From positions 2,869,747 through 2,933,746 of the forward strand of contig NC_089179.1 of NCBI RefSeq assembly GCF_947507565.1: 64,000 nucleotides of DNA, written 5' to 3'. Positions 30,605 through 41,634 of this stretch are shown here, in pieces. The notes under the pieces are model-generated. The model had not been told where the DNA came from. It searched no databases and was given only the letters and a program-made list of their open reading frames with translations. The translations under genes were made by a program, and so were the position numbers. Source of the DNA: Oscarella lobularis (lineage: Eukaryota; Porifera; Homoscleromorpha; Homosclerophorida; Oscarellidae). Within the stretch, counting starts at the first letter, position 1. Each line of letters opens with the position of its first letter.

Positions 30605-32193
30605 TCATCGTTGAAGCATAAAAACAAGCCGCATAAGTGCGGAAAGCACAAGACAAATCGATCTCAAGACAAAGGTCAGTAAAAATTAGCTCATAGAACC
30701 TTTCAAACGTTCGTTTAGGCCGAGTGGGTCTTAAAGCGGCAGCGAAGAGCAAAAAGAACGTTTCACAACGACGATCGGATCGCAGAAATCAGGCAAACCA
30801 ATAAAACGCAAGCTAGAAAGCAAAAAAGGGTTCCATCTCCACACAGATGAAACAGCATCGTCGAAACAAGCGCATAGCCGCAATGCAAGAGAAAAGAACG
30901 CGAGGAGGCCAAGACGGCGCTCCACCACATATCATAGTAAGAAAACTGTCGAAATCATTTCGCCTAATGAGAAATCTCCACATAGGCTCTTATTCCTCTT
31001 CACGCTGCCGTAGCAGATCGAACTGATCTGATACGACGTTTAGTTGAAGTAGAGACGGATGCAATTGAGCATCAGCACGCATCTGGTCTAACAGTGGGGT
31101 TCGTGAAGAGACTCGAATATGATTTATTCCTTAGAACGCTTCCTTTAATTAAAAGATATCCTAAAATGAAGCAGCGTTTTACTATCGTCACTCCAGCCTA
31201 CTTTGATTTGTGTTCTCTATTGGATGCATGCAAGGTTGGAAGATAGACTAATGAAGGAGGAGGAGGAGAAGGAGGGGGAATCTTTTTTTCAGGTGGCTGG
31301 CACGTTTGTCTTTCTCTATGCACCTATTGGTCACGTGGATTCGTTTGGGGAGATTTTGTTCAGTTCCTTGTTGGCCCAAGGTGTTCCGGCAACTGCTCAC
31401 GTTGTCCAAGTCAGTGGATAGCGTCATTGCCTGGCTCAATAGGGGAAAATAATCTGATTTTTAGGGTTTTGATCGTTTTCCTTCAAAACGACAAACCAAT
31501 ATGAAGAAATCCCAGCCGAAAGTCGTGGAGAAACGGTGAAGAAGAAAGAAAGATTAATTGAAATAATTTTAATTTTAACTTTACTAGATTTCCCAGTGAT
31601 CGCATACAGATTCTTGACAGTGATAGCGATGTAGCCAGCTTCTTGCGTCGCGTTGCCACACAGAAAACGAAGCACGTTCAATGGAGAGACAAATGGCCTC
31701 ATCTTCTCATAGAACAGACCCAATTTCAATGTGACTCAGAAAGCGAGGTACTAGCAGCTGAGCGTATGTTTTGATATATCGGATTTTGGAGGCGTTTTTT
31801 TAGGAGTTTGGGACCTTGTCTGTATCCGGCTATGTTCGCGGACGAGGCCTGTCTGTCGACGGGCTGATTCATCTGCCCGAATTGGGCGATTTTCAAATGC
31901 GACAGATTGACGCGCCGCCTGATCCGTGCTCATTAAAAGGGAGACGCTTGTATGCTGCAGAAACCATGGAAACGATTAGTGGACTATAGTTTTTATCTAT
32001 GCACATATGTGCCTTTGTAGGATGATGTTGTTCATATGGCAACGGAGGATGTTCGAATGTTACAGGAAGCAGATCCATCCAATCATGTTCGCTTTATTTT
32101 GACATAAAATTAGGAGGCGATTTTTTATTTAGGAGAGTTTGGATTGTGAAGCTGTGCCGGATCCGATGGACTCCGAACAAACGTGGCCAACCG
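30605..32193 (+). CDS. TSR1: pre-rRNA processing protein TSR1, 5' half
   Basis: TSR1 is a GTPase-like factor, related to BMS1, needed for maturing the 40S ribosomal subunit. Splicing short introns (30675-30718, 30793-30846 with GC-AG ends, 30937-30985, 31235-31292, 31410-31464, 31536-31587, 31748-31803 and two more) yields a continuous protein with the basic N terminus (KHKNKPHKCGKHKTNRSQ), TRGGQDGAPPHII, SFGEILFSSLLAQGVPA, SGYVRGRGLSVD, GDFQMRQIDAP and the TSR1 hallmark IPDPMDxEQTWPT as VPDPMDSEQTWPT. No stop or frameshift was found. The initiator ATG is not visible in frame, so a 5' exon may be missed. The gene stops here: the next acceptor leads into a lectin exon instead of the remaining half of TSR1. 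Confidence 0.88.
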
Positions 32194-32249
32194 GTCAGTG
32201 TACCACGTCTATTTGTAACATGGATTCTATTTTTGGTAATTATTTTTAG

Positions 32250-32510
32250 ATGTCTACATGTGTCCGAGTGATTGGACGCAGATTGGCAACCGGTGCTTTA
32301 GACGAATTCACTCTTCGACGACGTGGCGGGAATCCTTGGCTGAATGCCAGCAATTTAGCCTCGGCAATAGCTCTCTCGCTAGAATTCATTCTGTTCAAGA
32401 ACAGAGCGGCTTTACTGATCTGCTCGGCGCAATTGAGGCTTGGATTGGTCTAAATGACATTGACAATGAAGGCGTCTACGTTTGCGCTGATCGCTCTCCG
32501 CTTGTGGAAC
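32250..32510 (+). pseudogene. C-type lectin domain exon fragment
   Basis: Following a TTTTTAG acceptor, the frame reads a canonical lectin start (MCPSDWTQIGNRCFR, then TTWRESLAECQQ) and the AWIGLND motif, then breaks off at about 32505 where dynein sequence begins. The last third of the domain, with its closing cysteines, is missing. It is in phase with the preceding TSR1 donor, so a TSR1-lectin chimeric transcript is formally possible. It may represent the 5' part of another receptor of the lectin/SRCR kind seen in this window. Confidence 0.7.
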
Positions 32511-34090
32511 TACATACAACAGGTGATCACTGAGGCGAAATACTTGGAGCAACTCGGCTTTCAGATACCCGAACTCGGGCGCAACGTTGCTCTACAGGAG
32601 GATAAGTACGTGACGATAAGTACGTGACGTACGTCGACGGGTTGAAGCGGACTCTTGAGCGAGACGCTCGCTTCCCTCAATGCGCCTGAAACCGAGTTGC
32701 TTGGCGATCACGTACGCGAATTGCAGCGCGTTTTGAAGCCCGGTGCCAAGCGACTCAATTGGAGTTCGTCGGGTATTGGCGACTATATAGCGCAATGCGA
32801 TTTGGCTATAACGAAGATGGAGTCGCTTGTCGACCAGATACACAAGAACGCGCACGACATGGAGTTGCGATTGAAACTCGTCGAACAGACGGACCTATTT
32901 CGAGCGCCGCCACCGGGACCCGGGGGATGCTACCCGAAGCAAAGGTAAGAAAGAGTAGGAAAGCGTGTCTAGTTAAGTTCCTATACGTATATGTGTATAT
33001 AAGTTATGTTTGATAGTGTACCTATAGTCTTAGGACTGTGTACGACCTCCCTAGCTATTAGGTAGCGTCTTTGGGTATTGAGCCCCACAACGTTTTCTCC
33101 TTATATACCACGAGGTCTTATATAAGGGGAACACCTACAGTAATCTTGATACCATTTCCACTGTATTATGACTTCATTGTTTATCTTCTTAGGAATATTT
33201 TGATTGTATTGGCACCAATCGGAATTCCGTCATCGGCATTCTCGCTCGAAAGTACCACGCGATTGGCCCCCTCCTAACCAAAGTCGAAGGGCTCGTCGTG
33301 AATACGAACACGGGCCGTTCACCGCGTCTCAAGCCCTACTACCTCTACTTGGAAAAGCGCTTCTTCGCCGCACTCTCAACAATGGTCTACAAAAATCTCG
33401 AACTCTATCTCGCGCGCCTTCGCGGCGACGCGCCCGTCTTCGTCGTCAACGCCGTTCTCTCGGCAGCCGAAGTTGTCACGTCGCCACCGGTGAAGGAGAT
33501 CTACAAGCTTCTAACGCAGAGCGTTCGCAAGACGGTAGAGAGTGTGCGCCGCTTCGTGCGTTGGATGTACGGGACGTGCATCGAGTGCGCGCCGCAGCAC
33601 GTCGAGGGACGCGACGAGCCGTACGTGTTCAGTTTTCAGAAGGACATTCAGGTTCATCCGCGCTTTCTCGACGTCGTCAGTCAACTGAATATGACGATTA
33701 CACAATTTCTCGGCGGTCTGAATAAGTATTTGACTCGCTGGAGGAATAAGTGCTCTGGCGACTGCAGAGGGAATTATTTTGGAGAAGATCGCCGCGAAGA
33801 AGTTGAGCTGCGTGAAGTTTGATAATCAGTTGCAGTTCCATACGAATATGGCTATCGAGGTAATACTATGTTCTATTATTAAGATTTTTTTAATTTCGAA
33901 TTTTTTTATGTTGGGAATCAGGCTCAGGCTCAGGATTTGGATTTTGTTCGGATACAGCTTAAACCGTTGACGACGAAGATTCAAGAAACCGCTCAGGCGT
34001 GGGTGACGTCATTAGGCAAATTGCTCAACGATTCGGCTCGCGACGCGCTCTTCGGACTGAGGAATCAACTGCAGGCGAATTGTAACACTC
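32505..34090 (+). pseudogene. axonemal dynein heavy-chain tail fragment (copy A)
   Basis: The fragment matches 62453-64000 exon by exon. It contains the N-terminal tail region (DHC_N1 type) of a dynein heavy chain: EAKYLEQLGFQIPELGRNV, LGDHVRELQRVLKPGAKRL, then after an intron the large exon 33190-33830 (LYLARLRGDAPVFVVNAVL, VESVRRFVRWMYGTC). A later exon begins near 33922. Lesions include a local duplication and frameshift near 32610-32670 (GATAAGTACGTGAC repeated) and an internal shift at 33760. The entry point has short homology with the lectin exon (GTGGAAxTAC...CAACAxGTGA). The tail normally binds intermediate chains and dimerises the motor; motor domain exons are absent. Confidence 0.8.
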
Positions 34091-34139
34091 TTTTGAGAAT
34101 CTTTGTTACTTGAATATTTCGTTTTACTACAGGGTCTCA

Positions 34140-34951
34140 TGAGACGTCAAGCCTTATTGTGAAGACTTCCGAGTACCAAATTGTGTCTGGTCTCTCATAG
34201 GTGCCAAACGCGAGACGCGTTTGGAATTGAGTGCCGTTGTGTCGTGAAGTTGGAAGTCACCGCGGTCATCGTCGTCACAAGAGCTACTGTACGTATGGTC
34301 ATGGCAGCTGGCTGACGCGCTTTTTCTGCGGTATGCATCAAAGTAGCCGCCCAATCACCTATCGATTCCCCTCAATATGAAAGACGCATTTAGCGGCATC
34401 TCCTCCTTTTAGCACGCTCTCTCATTTTAAACTGTTGTGGCTAAAAGAGCAACCAAATGGTCGGGGAACGGGGGACGGGGCTCGTAATTACATCCTTTAC
34501 GCGTGCACTCAATCTTCCAATTTTGCCTAAGAGCCTCGGAAGACGTCTACGATATGTCGAAACATATTGTCGAAAGAACAGTAGGCAGAAACATAAGGGA
34601 CCACAACGTTTAGCTTATATCCTCCTGTTTTCTCAGCGGGTTCGCAGTTCCGGGATTCGCACGCATCGTCGCTCCAACTGAGCCGACGAAGAAAGTTGGC
34701 AACTTCGTTTGAATCTCTATCGTTTACATAAACGTCGCATTGAGTCAAGTAACTGTTGTGTATGCCGAACCGTATGCCGAACCGTATCGACGTTTCTCGA
34801 ATTCTCGCGGCTTTAGGAGGAGTCATTTTGCGGATGGCCCCGTTGTTTCTTCTCCGCGTTTCTGTCCTTCTTATCGCCGCTGTTTCGCCGTCTTGCCCAC
34901 GGGATTCGCTCGTACATCGAACGCTTAGTCAGGTGACGTTTGAGTTTAGCA
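34140..34951. repeat. dispersed repeat upstream of copy 2
   Basis: This is the less divergent counterpart of 10756-12190. It includes the CTGGTCTCTCATAGGTGCC stretch, the ATGCATCAAAGTAGCCGCC stretch, and a leader-peptide ORF at 34834-34962 (MAPLFLLRVSVLLIAAVSPS). That ORF runs into the left edge of the duplication at 34952. Confidence 0.6.
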
Positions 34952-35119
34952 AACTAATATAGAGGCTTTGTTTAGACAGGATACGAACGCGCGCGGTGCT
35001 GGAACCCGGAATGCGTCCGCTTGCCCTTTTTGGCAGTTGCAAAGTGAACGTTAATTAATGCCGTTTTCAATTAATTCATTATCACGAGCATCTAAATTTG
35101 TACTACTCTTTGTCACGCA

Positions 35120-36142
35120 GGTGCAAATGGAGGGGCGACGTTGATTTTTCAATGGGCAATCGTTGTGGGCGTTGTTGGCGCGTTGCTTACCGTCTTTTTC
35201 AGTACACGTGCCGCTGTCTACTTGGACAGCCGGCGTTTTTGGATTCTGTTTGTAAACAGTACATCAAAGATGCGCGAAAGTCGACAAATCATCGTCATGG
35301 TATTAGGAATTGTTCTCGTCGTTGTCGCCATTGCCAGGTTCCTCCTCTCAGGATCAAAGGCTCATTCTTTGAACAAACCTGCGTGGAGAGATCACTTTGT
35401 GCAGGTACCATGCAATCTGTTTTCCAAAATTATTTGCACGTATTGATTTTTATATTGTTCGTATCCTTTTCAGTGCACTTCCCGCGGTTTGTGTCTCAAA
35501 CTGGCAGGCATTGATAATATTCCTTCTGCGAAATTGGTGTGCTCCGAGTCTGGAGCCACTCCCTTCTCGCTCCACAGCGTACATGAATTATATGATCTTA
35601 AAAATGTGCTACGCTGTCTGGCCTACAGAAAGAATGATTATGACTTGACGCTATATATTGATTGAATACGCGTGCCTCCTGAAGCGGAAACAAAATTTCT
35701 GGTTGTAACAATTGTCCTCCCGTTCAACGATATCGTAATGGAGAAGGAATATGAAACACGATCTGGTTATATGAACTTATATTTCATCTGCCAGAAGAGC
35801 CAACGTAAAAGTCACGCATCTCTAAAAGCGATTCTTTTATTAATTAAAAATTTTGTACTTAGTGATTATGGATTCTCGAATTCGTCTCAATGGAGTAACT
35901 CCTAATCGAGGGCGCCTCGAGATGGTTTACATGGGGGTGTGGACACCCGTTTGCATGCCAACGAGCAGTCGCGAGGCCAGTTTCATGGCTGCTGGAGCCT
36001 GTCGAAAAATGAGCTACATCGATGTATTAGACGTCGCGTTGGAGTCTGAACGCTCGACTTGTGTCTACATGAATTGTACGTCAAACCTCTCTGGCGAATG
36101 CACGGCGTTTAGTAAGAGCGGATTTGTTTCTTGTCGTTCAAC
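35120..36142 (+). pseudogene. receptor 5' region and first SRCR domain (copy 2)
   Basis: The exon with two membrane segments (35120-35446) is followed by the SRCR 1 coding stretch from 35853, which has the same frame as copy 1 and GRLEMVYMGVWTPVC. The ORF runs into the P-like transposon at 36143, so the receptor is physically split. Coding resumes at 40642. Confidence 0.7.
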
Positions 36143-36189
36143 CATAGATAGAAGAGAAGAGGGATTGGAAACTCCCGGTGTCACGTGAT
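36143..36189 (+). repeat. left terminal inverted repeat of the P-like element
   Basis: Begins CATAGATAG and includes TTGGAAACTCC and TCACGTGA. It is the inverse of 40595-40641 and closely related to the ends of the foldback element at 43343-43836. Confidence 0.93.
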
Positions 36190-36966
36190 AGTTTACACTA
36201 GCTTTTTGGTCCCTTACTGCTCGCCATGCGTGTCTCACTGAGTGCCCGTATATAGTTCGCGAAAATTCATTTATCGTCGAGGAGGACTCTATTTTTCCAA
36301 TCGCTTCAGGTGCGTTTCTCTTCCGTTGAGTGTCTGCATAAGTCTGTAGCGTAAGGACTACTGTCCGGCAGTAGACGAGCGTGTATTGGGCATCCGATCG
36401 TTTCGTACCTCGTACTCCTTCCGTGATCATGCTGAGCACTCGATTCCCTTTTTTCACGACACGCAGTTGTCTAAACTACTGCTCACGGGTGGATTTCTGG
36501 CGTTGTATAGCGTCCATTCGCAGCGGCCGGGGATTTCGCAGCGTCTTAGTGTGTGAGTTATCGTACCTCTCACCGTTTAACGCTTCGTCAAAATTTCTTT
36601 GGAAGCGTTGCATACAGTAGCCGCATTTTTCCTCAGTAGCAGGCAAAATCGCTTGTTGTCTTGAGCGCTGCTAAGTCTGCTCTACCGTCCTGGGAAAGGA
36701 GGGTTACATCGCAGCGTGGGCGTGGCAATGATTCCGACGCCACAGTTATTCAGCAGCTTGAGCTTTCCCAATCCATGGCTTCTGTGTAGATAAAAATGCC
36801 TAGACGTCTTGGGCTCAGTAGACGTAAGGGGGAGTACGAAAAAAAGAAGATAGGACGCGAGAGAGAAACCAGCGTTGAGGACAATCCCAGGTAGCAGTCT
36901 CTCGGCATTTTGTCAAACTTATGATTTCCGCTGTAGCGATAAAAGTGAAAAAGTTCGGCATGGCAT

Positions 36967-39522
36967 GTGATTGGGAAAAGAGGAGACGACGTCCGTCTGT
37001 CGAAGCTTGACGTTTCCCCGGACACCGTGTCTGCTTCTCCCACCGTCCTTTCCTGCAGCATTTTGCTTTCAGTCATGGGCATCACGAGCATGTTTGTCCG
37101 AGGCAGACAAGTCAACTTAGACAGATGCAAAGCTATGGCTGCTATCCCGGTGCGAGTGACGTCGGATAATTACGAACCGCTACTCACTTTCGTGGATGGA
37201 CTTTTTCTCTGCCCTGGCAATTTTGACGGCCATTTTGTACGAATGTGCGCTGACAAAAAGGGAACTTTGAGATCGACAACAGGTGGAAATATTGGATTTG
37301 TCGATACCTTCTCTCCTTTCAATGTAAAAGACGTCTTGCGCACGGTCACAATCAGGTCTGTAGCTTGCCAGATGCTCGTTCTGAAATTAGACACACGCTG
37401 CTCCGAGTGTGCCGTTTTCCGTTGCACCTTGCGGAGGAAGTACAGCAGATGGCTCTCGGCGAAAGATAACCCGAGCAAATTTGCAAACAATTTTACACTG
37501 ACCACTCCACAAAGGCATCGGAAGTTGCAGCAGTTGTCCAAAGCCAAAAAACGGAGTGATACCAAGATCTCAAAATTGGCAGCTGCTGTTCATTTGCTCG
37601 TCAAAAAGAATAGCGTCCCTGTGAAGTCGTCAATGCATGGTGACGTTCTCAAAGTAGTAGAAGAGACTGACAGATTTGTTTCGGAGGCTTTTCCCGAAGG
37701 ATCTTTAGGAGATTGTTTTGGGAAGAACAGAAAAAGGCTGCTTCTTGCAAGAGTGCCAATGGCATGCGCTGGCATCCACTTATAATACGGTGGGCACTGA
37801 GTATGAAAATGGCTTCAAGTTCAGCCTATCACATAATGAGAACATGTGGGATGATACGACTGCCGTCCGAGAGAACGCTTAAGTGATTATACCCATTTCT
37901 TCAAACAAACAGCGGGTTTTAATAGCGGCTCAAACCACCAACTCGTCTCCGAGGCGCGACTAGCTGAATGCTCTGATGTCCAGAAACACGTCACTTTGGT
38001 TTTTGACGAAATGAAAATAAGGGACGACTTAGTGTACCACAAACACGATCAAGAGATAGTGGGATTTGTTGATCTCGGCAGCGTCGACAATGAGCTGCAA
38101 TCACTTGAAAATTCGGCCGGTAGAAAGCAACCGGTTGCACGCTTGTGCCCAGCTGTTGCGACGCATATTCTTGTTCTAATGGTCAGGGGAATTGCCACAA
38201 GTCTGAGATTTCCTTGGGCTCATTTTCCGACTACAGGCGTCACGGCATCGTCGCTAATGTCAATTATGTGGGAAGCTATAGAGATTTTGGAGTTCCTTGG
38301 ATTCAAAGTCTTGGCGATAACGTCTGACGGTGCAGGGCCAAACAGGAAATTTTATCGCCTGCACGACGCTATCAGCAGAAATCGTGAAGAGCCTCTCTAT
38401 AAAGTGCCAAATCCGTACAGTTGCGAAGGACGGATGATATACTTTATGTCCGACGCTCCACACTTGATCAAAACAACGAGAAACTGTTTGTCACATTCCT
38501 TTCCTTTTGGAAAAATCAGGGCAATGAAGGTTCGTAATTGAGTCGCAAAATATTGTCAGGAAACGTCTTTTTTACAGCTCAACGATCAGTGGGTGACTTG
38601 GAGCCATATACTTGAATTATACAAAAAGACACAAGAGACTGCATCTGCGGGCCTTTACCTGCTGAAGAAATTTAAATTGGAACACGTCAACCTCACCTCA
38701 TATTCTCGAATGAGAGTAGATTTAGCTGCTCAAGTTAGTATTGCACGGCGTAAGTACCTTTCGTGTTGTCTTAATTTTCTTTGATATAGGTCCTGAGCAA
38801 TTCAGTTGCCAACGCCTTGGAGCACTACCAAATTCCTGGGAGTTCCGAAACAGCTCGCTTCTGCAGAATATTCAACAAGGCGTTCGACTGTTTGAACGTC
38901 CGGTCAATGCATAATAAAGAAGTAAACCGACGAGCTTACCTGTCTGGAGACGATGAGCGCCTCAACGTATGTAACGTGCCTAACAAATTGTATCACACGA
39001 CAAACAGCTTTTCATTTAGTGGCTTGAGTTTGACTTTCTGGGGTACCTCTTGGATTGGAAGAAGGAGGTTGACGCGCAGAAATCCGATATTCCTGGTGAA
39101 GCTAGGAGAAAAATGACACTCAGTAAGGAGACAGTCGAGGGATGGCATATGACAGGTTAGTGTGACGTCTGCAACGGAATTCCACAGTAACTGTTCATTT
39201 TGCAGTGAAATCTTTTGTGGAGATGACGAGATATTTGTTCTCTCTTCCCGGGACTACTGATGGTCTATACCTATTGAGCGAACACGTCAGCCAAGATCCC
39301 TTGGAGAACTACTTTGGTCAGCAACGTGGACGGGGAGGAAGAAGTGATAATCCGTCGGTTAAAGAGTGTCTGAAAAATTCTGCGTCCATCAAGCAGCAAG
39401 GATCACTATCCCAGGTTCCTGTACGGGGAAACTCTAGTCGACGTCGACGCCTATTCCCTGACGAACAAATTGACGACGCTCCGCTGCCTAAGCGTCGTAG
39501 GAAAAGTCGTGAATCTCCGTAG
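36967..39522 (+). pseudogene. P-element/THAP9-type transposase (frameshifted)
   Basis: Family signatures occur in order across several frames: FWEEQKKAA and MRWHPLIIRWALS (37715-37790), LPSERTLK...DYTHFFKQTAGF (37850-37915), LVFDEMKIRDDLVY with the first acidic residues (37997), ITSDGAGPNRKF (38320), FMSDAPHLIKTTRN (38440), NDQWVTWSHILELY (38582), and SQDPLENYFGQQRGRGG...SDNPSVKECLKN (39290-39375). These match the RNase H-like catalytic core and C terminus of THAP9 and P transposases. Frame changes near 37715 and 37880 look like real shifts; those at 38541-38580, 38760-38790 and 39156-39204 are probably short introns. No THAP zinc finger was identified at the N terminus, which may lie in an unrecognised exon from about 36796. 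Confidence 0.8.
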
Positions 39523-39600
39523 TACTGTATTACATTCAGCTAATATACAGCTACTATACCCTACCATTCAGCCTCTATATCGCCCCTATACTAATCTTCA

Positions 39601-40599
39601 CTAAACTGGAATTAAATTCTTTCGCAGGGACTTTTTCTTTTTCAGCAGTAGGCGTTTTTCGTTCTTGTATTGTTCGAGCCAGGCCGACGTCAGGGAATAC
39701 CCACGCATGGTCACCCATAGCTCCGTGATATCCCGAAGTAGAAAGAGCCGGACTTTGGCGTTGCTGAGACATGACAACGAGACCCATTTATCCAGGATAA
39801 CCTCATTTTCAAGGACAGATGCTACGACGTCAATGTCAACCTCTTTTCTTGACAGTCGACGACGTAGAGATTTTCTGACGAGGGCCTCAACATTTTCAAA
39901 GAAGCGAAACACGGCGTCGTTCACTTTAAACAGGCCCCCTTTGTCTATTTTACTAATCCACCTCGTCCCATCATCTCCGCAGGCGTCGTCGTCGACCTTG
40001 GAGAAAGACTTCAGGCACCGGACAATTTCGTCACTCTTATCATCTTCCTTCTTTGTGTACTTCGCCAATAATTTAAACATTACATAGCCAGCCGCCATTC
40101 TCAACGCATTCTGTTCATCGACTGAGAGGGTCGACGTATCGTCAGCCTGGGCATGGGCATTTCGCTCACTCCCGCCTCTTTCTTGTTGCTGTTTGAAAAA
40201 CTGTATCATGATGTCGTCAAAAACTCGCCTGTTAACCGCTTGCGACAAAAGTGGGTCGTCGAACATCAGGCCCAGAGAGAAGTAAAAGCAATCCCAAATC
40301 TCTTGAAGCCGGTCCAATCTCAGCGAAAAGAACGCTGTCTATGCTTCCTCTCGTACACGTGAAAGGGGAAAAGTTCTTTTACCGTTGGTAAAGCACTGAG
40401 ATACGGCGGAAACCAACTGCTGACTGAACTCGACGAAGACTTCAGTTCCCGCCGTATCCAGCATTTTTTTCACAGTCCGAAGTGCTTCGGTGTGACGAGC
40501 AGATGGGCTGGGCGTGAGATCCGCCTCTAGAACAGACGCCAGAGCCTTTCGAACGACGTCCATTTGCATGTACCGCGCCTGGTCTACCAAAGAGATCAC
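39601..40599 (-). CDS. unrecognised accessory protein of the P-like transposon
   Basis: Two minus-strand open frames inside the transposon, 40339-40599 (MISLVDQARYMQMDVVRKAL) and 39601-40317 (238 residues, with EIWDCFYFSLGLMFDDPLL, LSVDEQNALRMAAGYVMFKL and LFKVNDAVFRFFENVEALVR), look like adjacent exons; a 24-base gap could be a very short intron or a frameshift. The protein is charged and predicted helical. The AxGYVMFKL stretch resembles motifs seen in uncharacterised proteins linked to transposons. It is convergent with the transposase, the stops lying about 80 bases apart, and starts just inside the right inverted repeat. No domain was recognised. Long open frames in a decaying element argue that it was functional recently. 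Confidence 0.65.
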
Positions 40600-40641
40600 G
40601 TGACACCGGGAGTTTCCAATCCCTCTTCTCTTCTATCTATG
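40595..40641 (-). repeat. right terminal inverted repeat of the P-like element
   Basis: Reverse complement of the left end, finishing CTATCTATG immediately before the target duplication GTTCCAC. The first codon of the accessory gene sits only a few bases inside or overlapping this repeat, so its promoter may lie within the repeat. Confidence 0.93.
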
Positions 40642-41022
40642 GTTCCACTGCTATTGGCTCAATTGATCTGCGTATCATAAATTTGCGGATCCTTACTAAC
40701 AAGTTATATCTTCCATATCTTTCGGAGCAGTTAAAAGATCATTTTATTTCTAAGGGCGTCGAAATTCGATTTGGCGGCGCCTGGATAACGAACGCAGTGA
40801 GACCGCCAATATTCTGTTAGAGATGTCCTTGCCTTGTAAGAAAGTTTTGGATTTGATGAAGAAAAGAATTTTTATCTTCGTCAGCGTACGAATAACGCTG
40901 GTGTTGTCATGAACTGTGGCGCGTCGGAGTCGGCCGAGGTTTGCGCGAGAGCGAGGGAAGAGTCGAAATCCATTTTAGTGAAACGTGGGACATTGTGTGC
41001 AATGAAGAACTTAAATGGAATA
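40642..41022 (+). pseudogene. SRCR 2 and start of SRCR 3 (copy 2)
   Basis: Resumes the receptor after the P-like element. Compared with copy 1, the stretch encoding WITLCDRQYS has an extra piece (AACGAACGCAGTGAG) that breaks the frame and removes a domain cysteine, and a Cys codon is changed to stop (CCTTGTAAG). The SRCR 3 start (VEIHFSETWDIVC) is then cut by the pogo element at 41023. Confidence 0.7.
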
Positions 41023-41217
41023 CAGTGGAACCTCGGTTAACGGCCACCTTGATAACACGGCCACCTTGTCATTCCGGCCAGTATTTTGTGTCCCGGACGA
41101 TCTTAGTACAATCTGCTTACATTTTTACCCAATAATACGGCCACCTCAATAATGCGTATTGCGGTCACTTTTTCGCGTTCTTCACACATTTTTTCACTCT
41201 TTATTGCGGCCACAGAT

Positions 41218-41605
41218 TCATGCTTTTTCATTAAGTTCTCCAAGTCTCTTTATATGCGATTTTCTTCCTGTAAACTTGTATATGCAAGGCACTTCAACTC
41301 CCAGACCAACACCTCTGTTTGTACGACGGCCTGTCACTGTGCATATGACGCGGTTTCCCGCATAGGAAAGAAAATAAAACGTCTGTCTGCTTATTGGACG
41401 CGGCACGTGTCCAACAAGTTGTTCGCCCTTCATGACAGCCACTGCCCTGTTGTCGTACCTATTCTGTGCTTCCCTTTTCAGCGAAAGAATTTCTCCAACA
41501 AAGGGCGTCCAAACGACATGATACACATGATGTCCGCGAACGTACGACCTCAATTCGTACACGTCTTGTGCCTGTTGGCTCTTGATCCTAAAACCATTCC
41601 GATGC
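41218..41605 (-). CDS. HIRAN-domain-like protein carried by the pogo element
   Basis: A minus-strand frame of at least 115 residues reads SYVRGHHVYHVVWTPFVGE, LSLKREAQNRYDNRAVAVMK, VGHVPRPISR and VICTVTGRR. This pattern (VGE..L..ReaxNxyDxxAVAV....xVGHvPR) fits the HIRAN domain, known in HLTF and Rad5-type helicases as a DNA 3'-end binding module and found as stand-alone proteins in cnidarian and sponge genomes. No ATG is visible in frame; an acceptor-like GGTTTTAG at about 41606 suggests an upstream exon. It faces away from the transposase, the two starts being roughly 30-70 bases apart, so they may share a promoter. The stop at 41218 is followed by the subterminal repeats. Confidence 0.65.
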
Positions 41606-41634
41606 TAGTGCGCACGCGCTGTTTGCTGCTAAAG

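Larger units (their letters stand above)
36143..40641. mobile_element. 4.5 kb P-element/THAP9-like DNA transposon
   Basis: Perfect or near-perfect inverted repeats of about 47 bases bound it: left 36143-36189 starting CATAGATAGAAGAGAAGAGG, right 40595-40641. Flanks GTTCAAC (36136-36142) and GTTCCAC (40642-40648) are a 7-base target duplication with one mismatch. Copy 1 has the empty site (around 5255). It encodes a plus-strand P-type transposase and a separate minus-strand ORF pair. It split the receptor gene after the segmental duplication. Confidence 0.93.
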
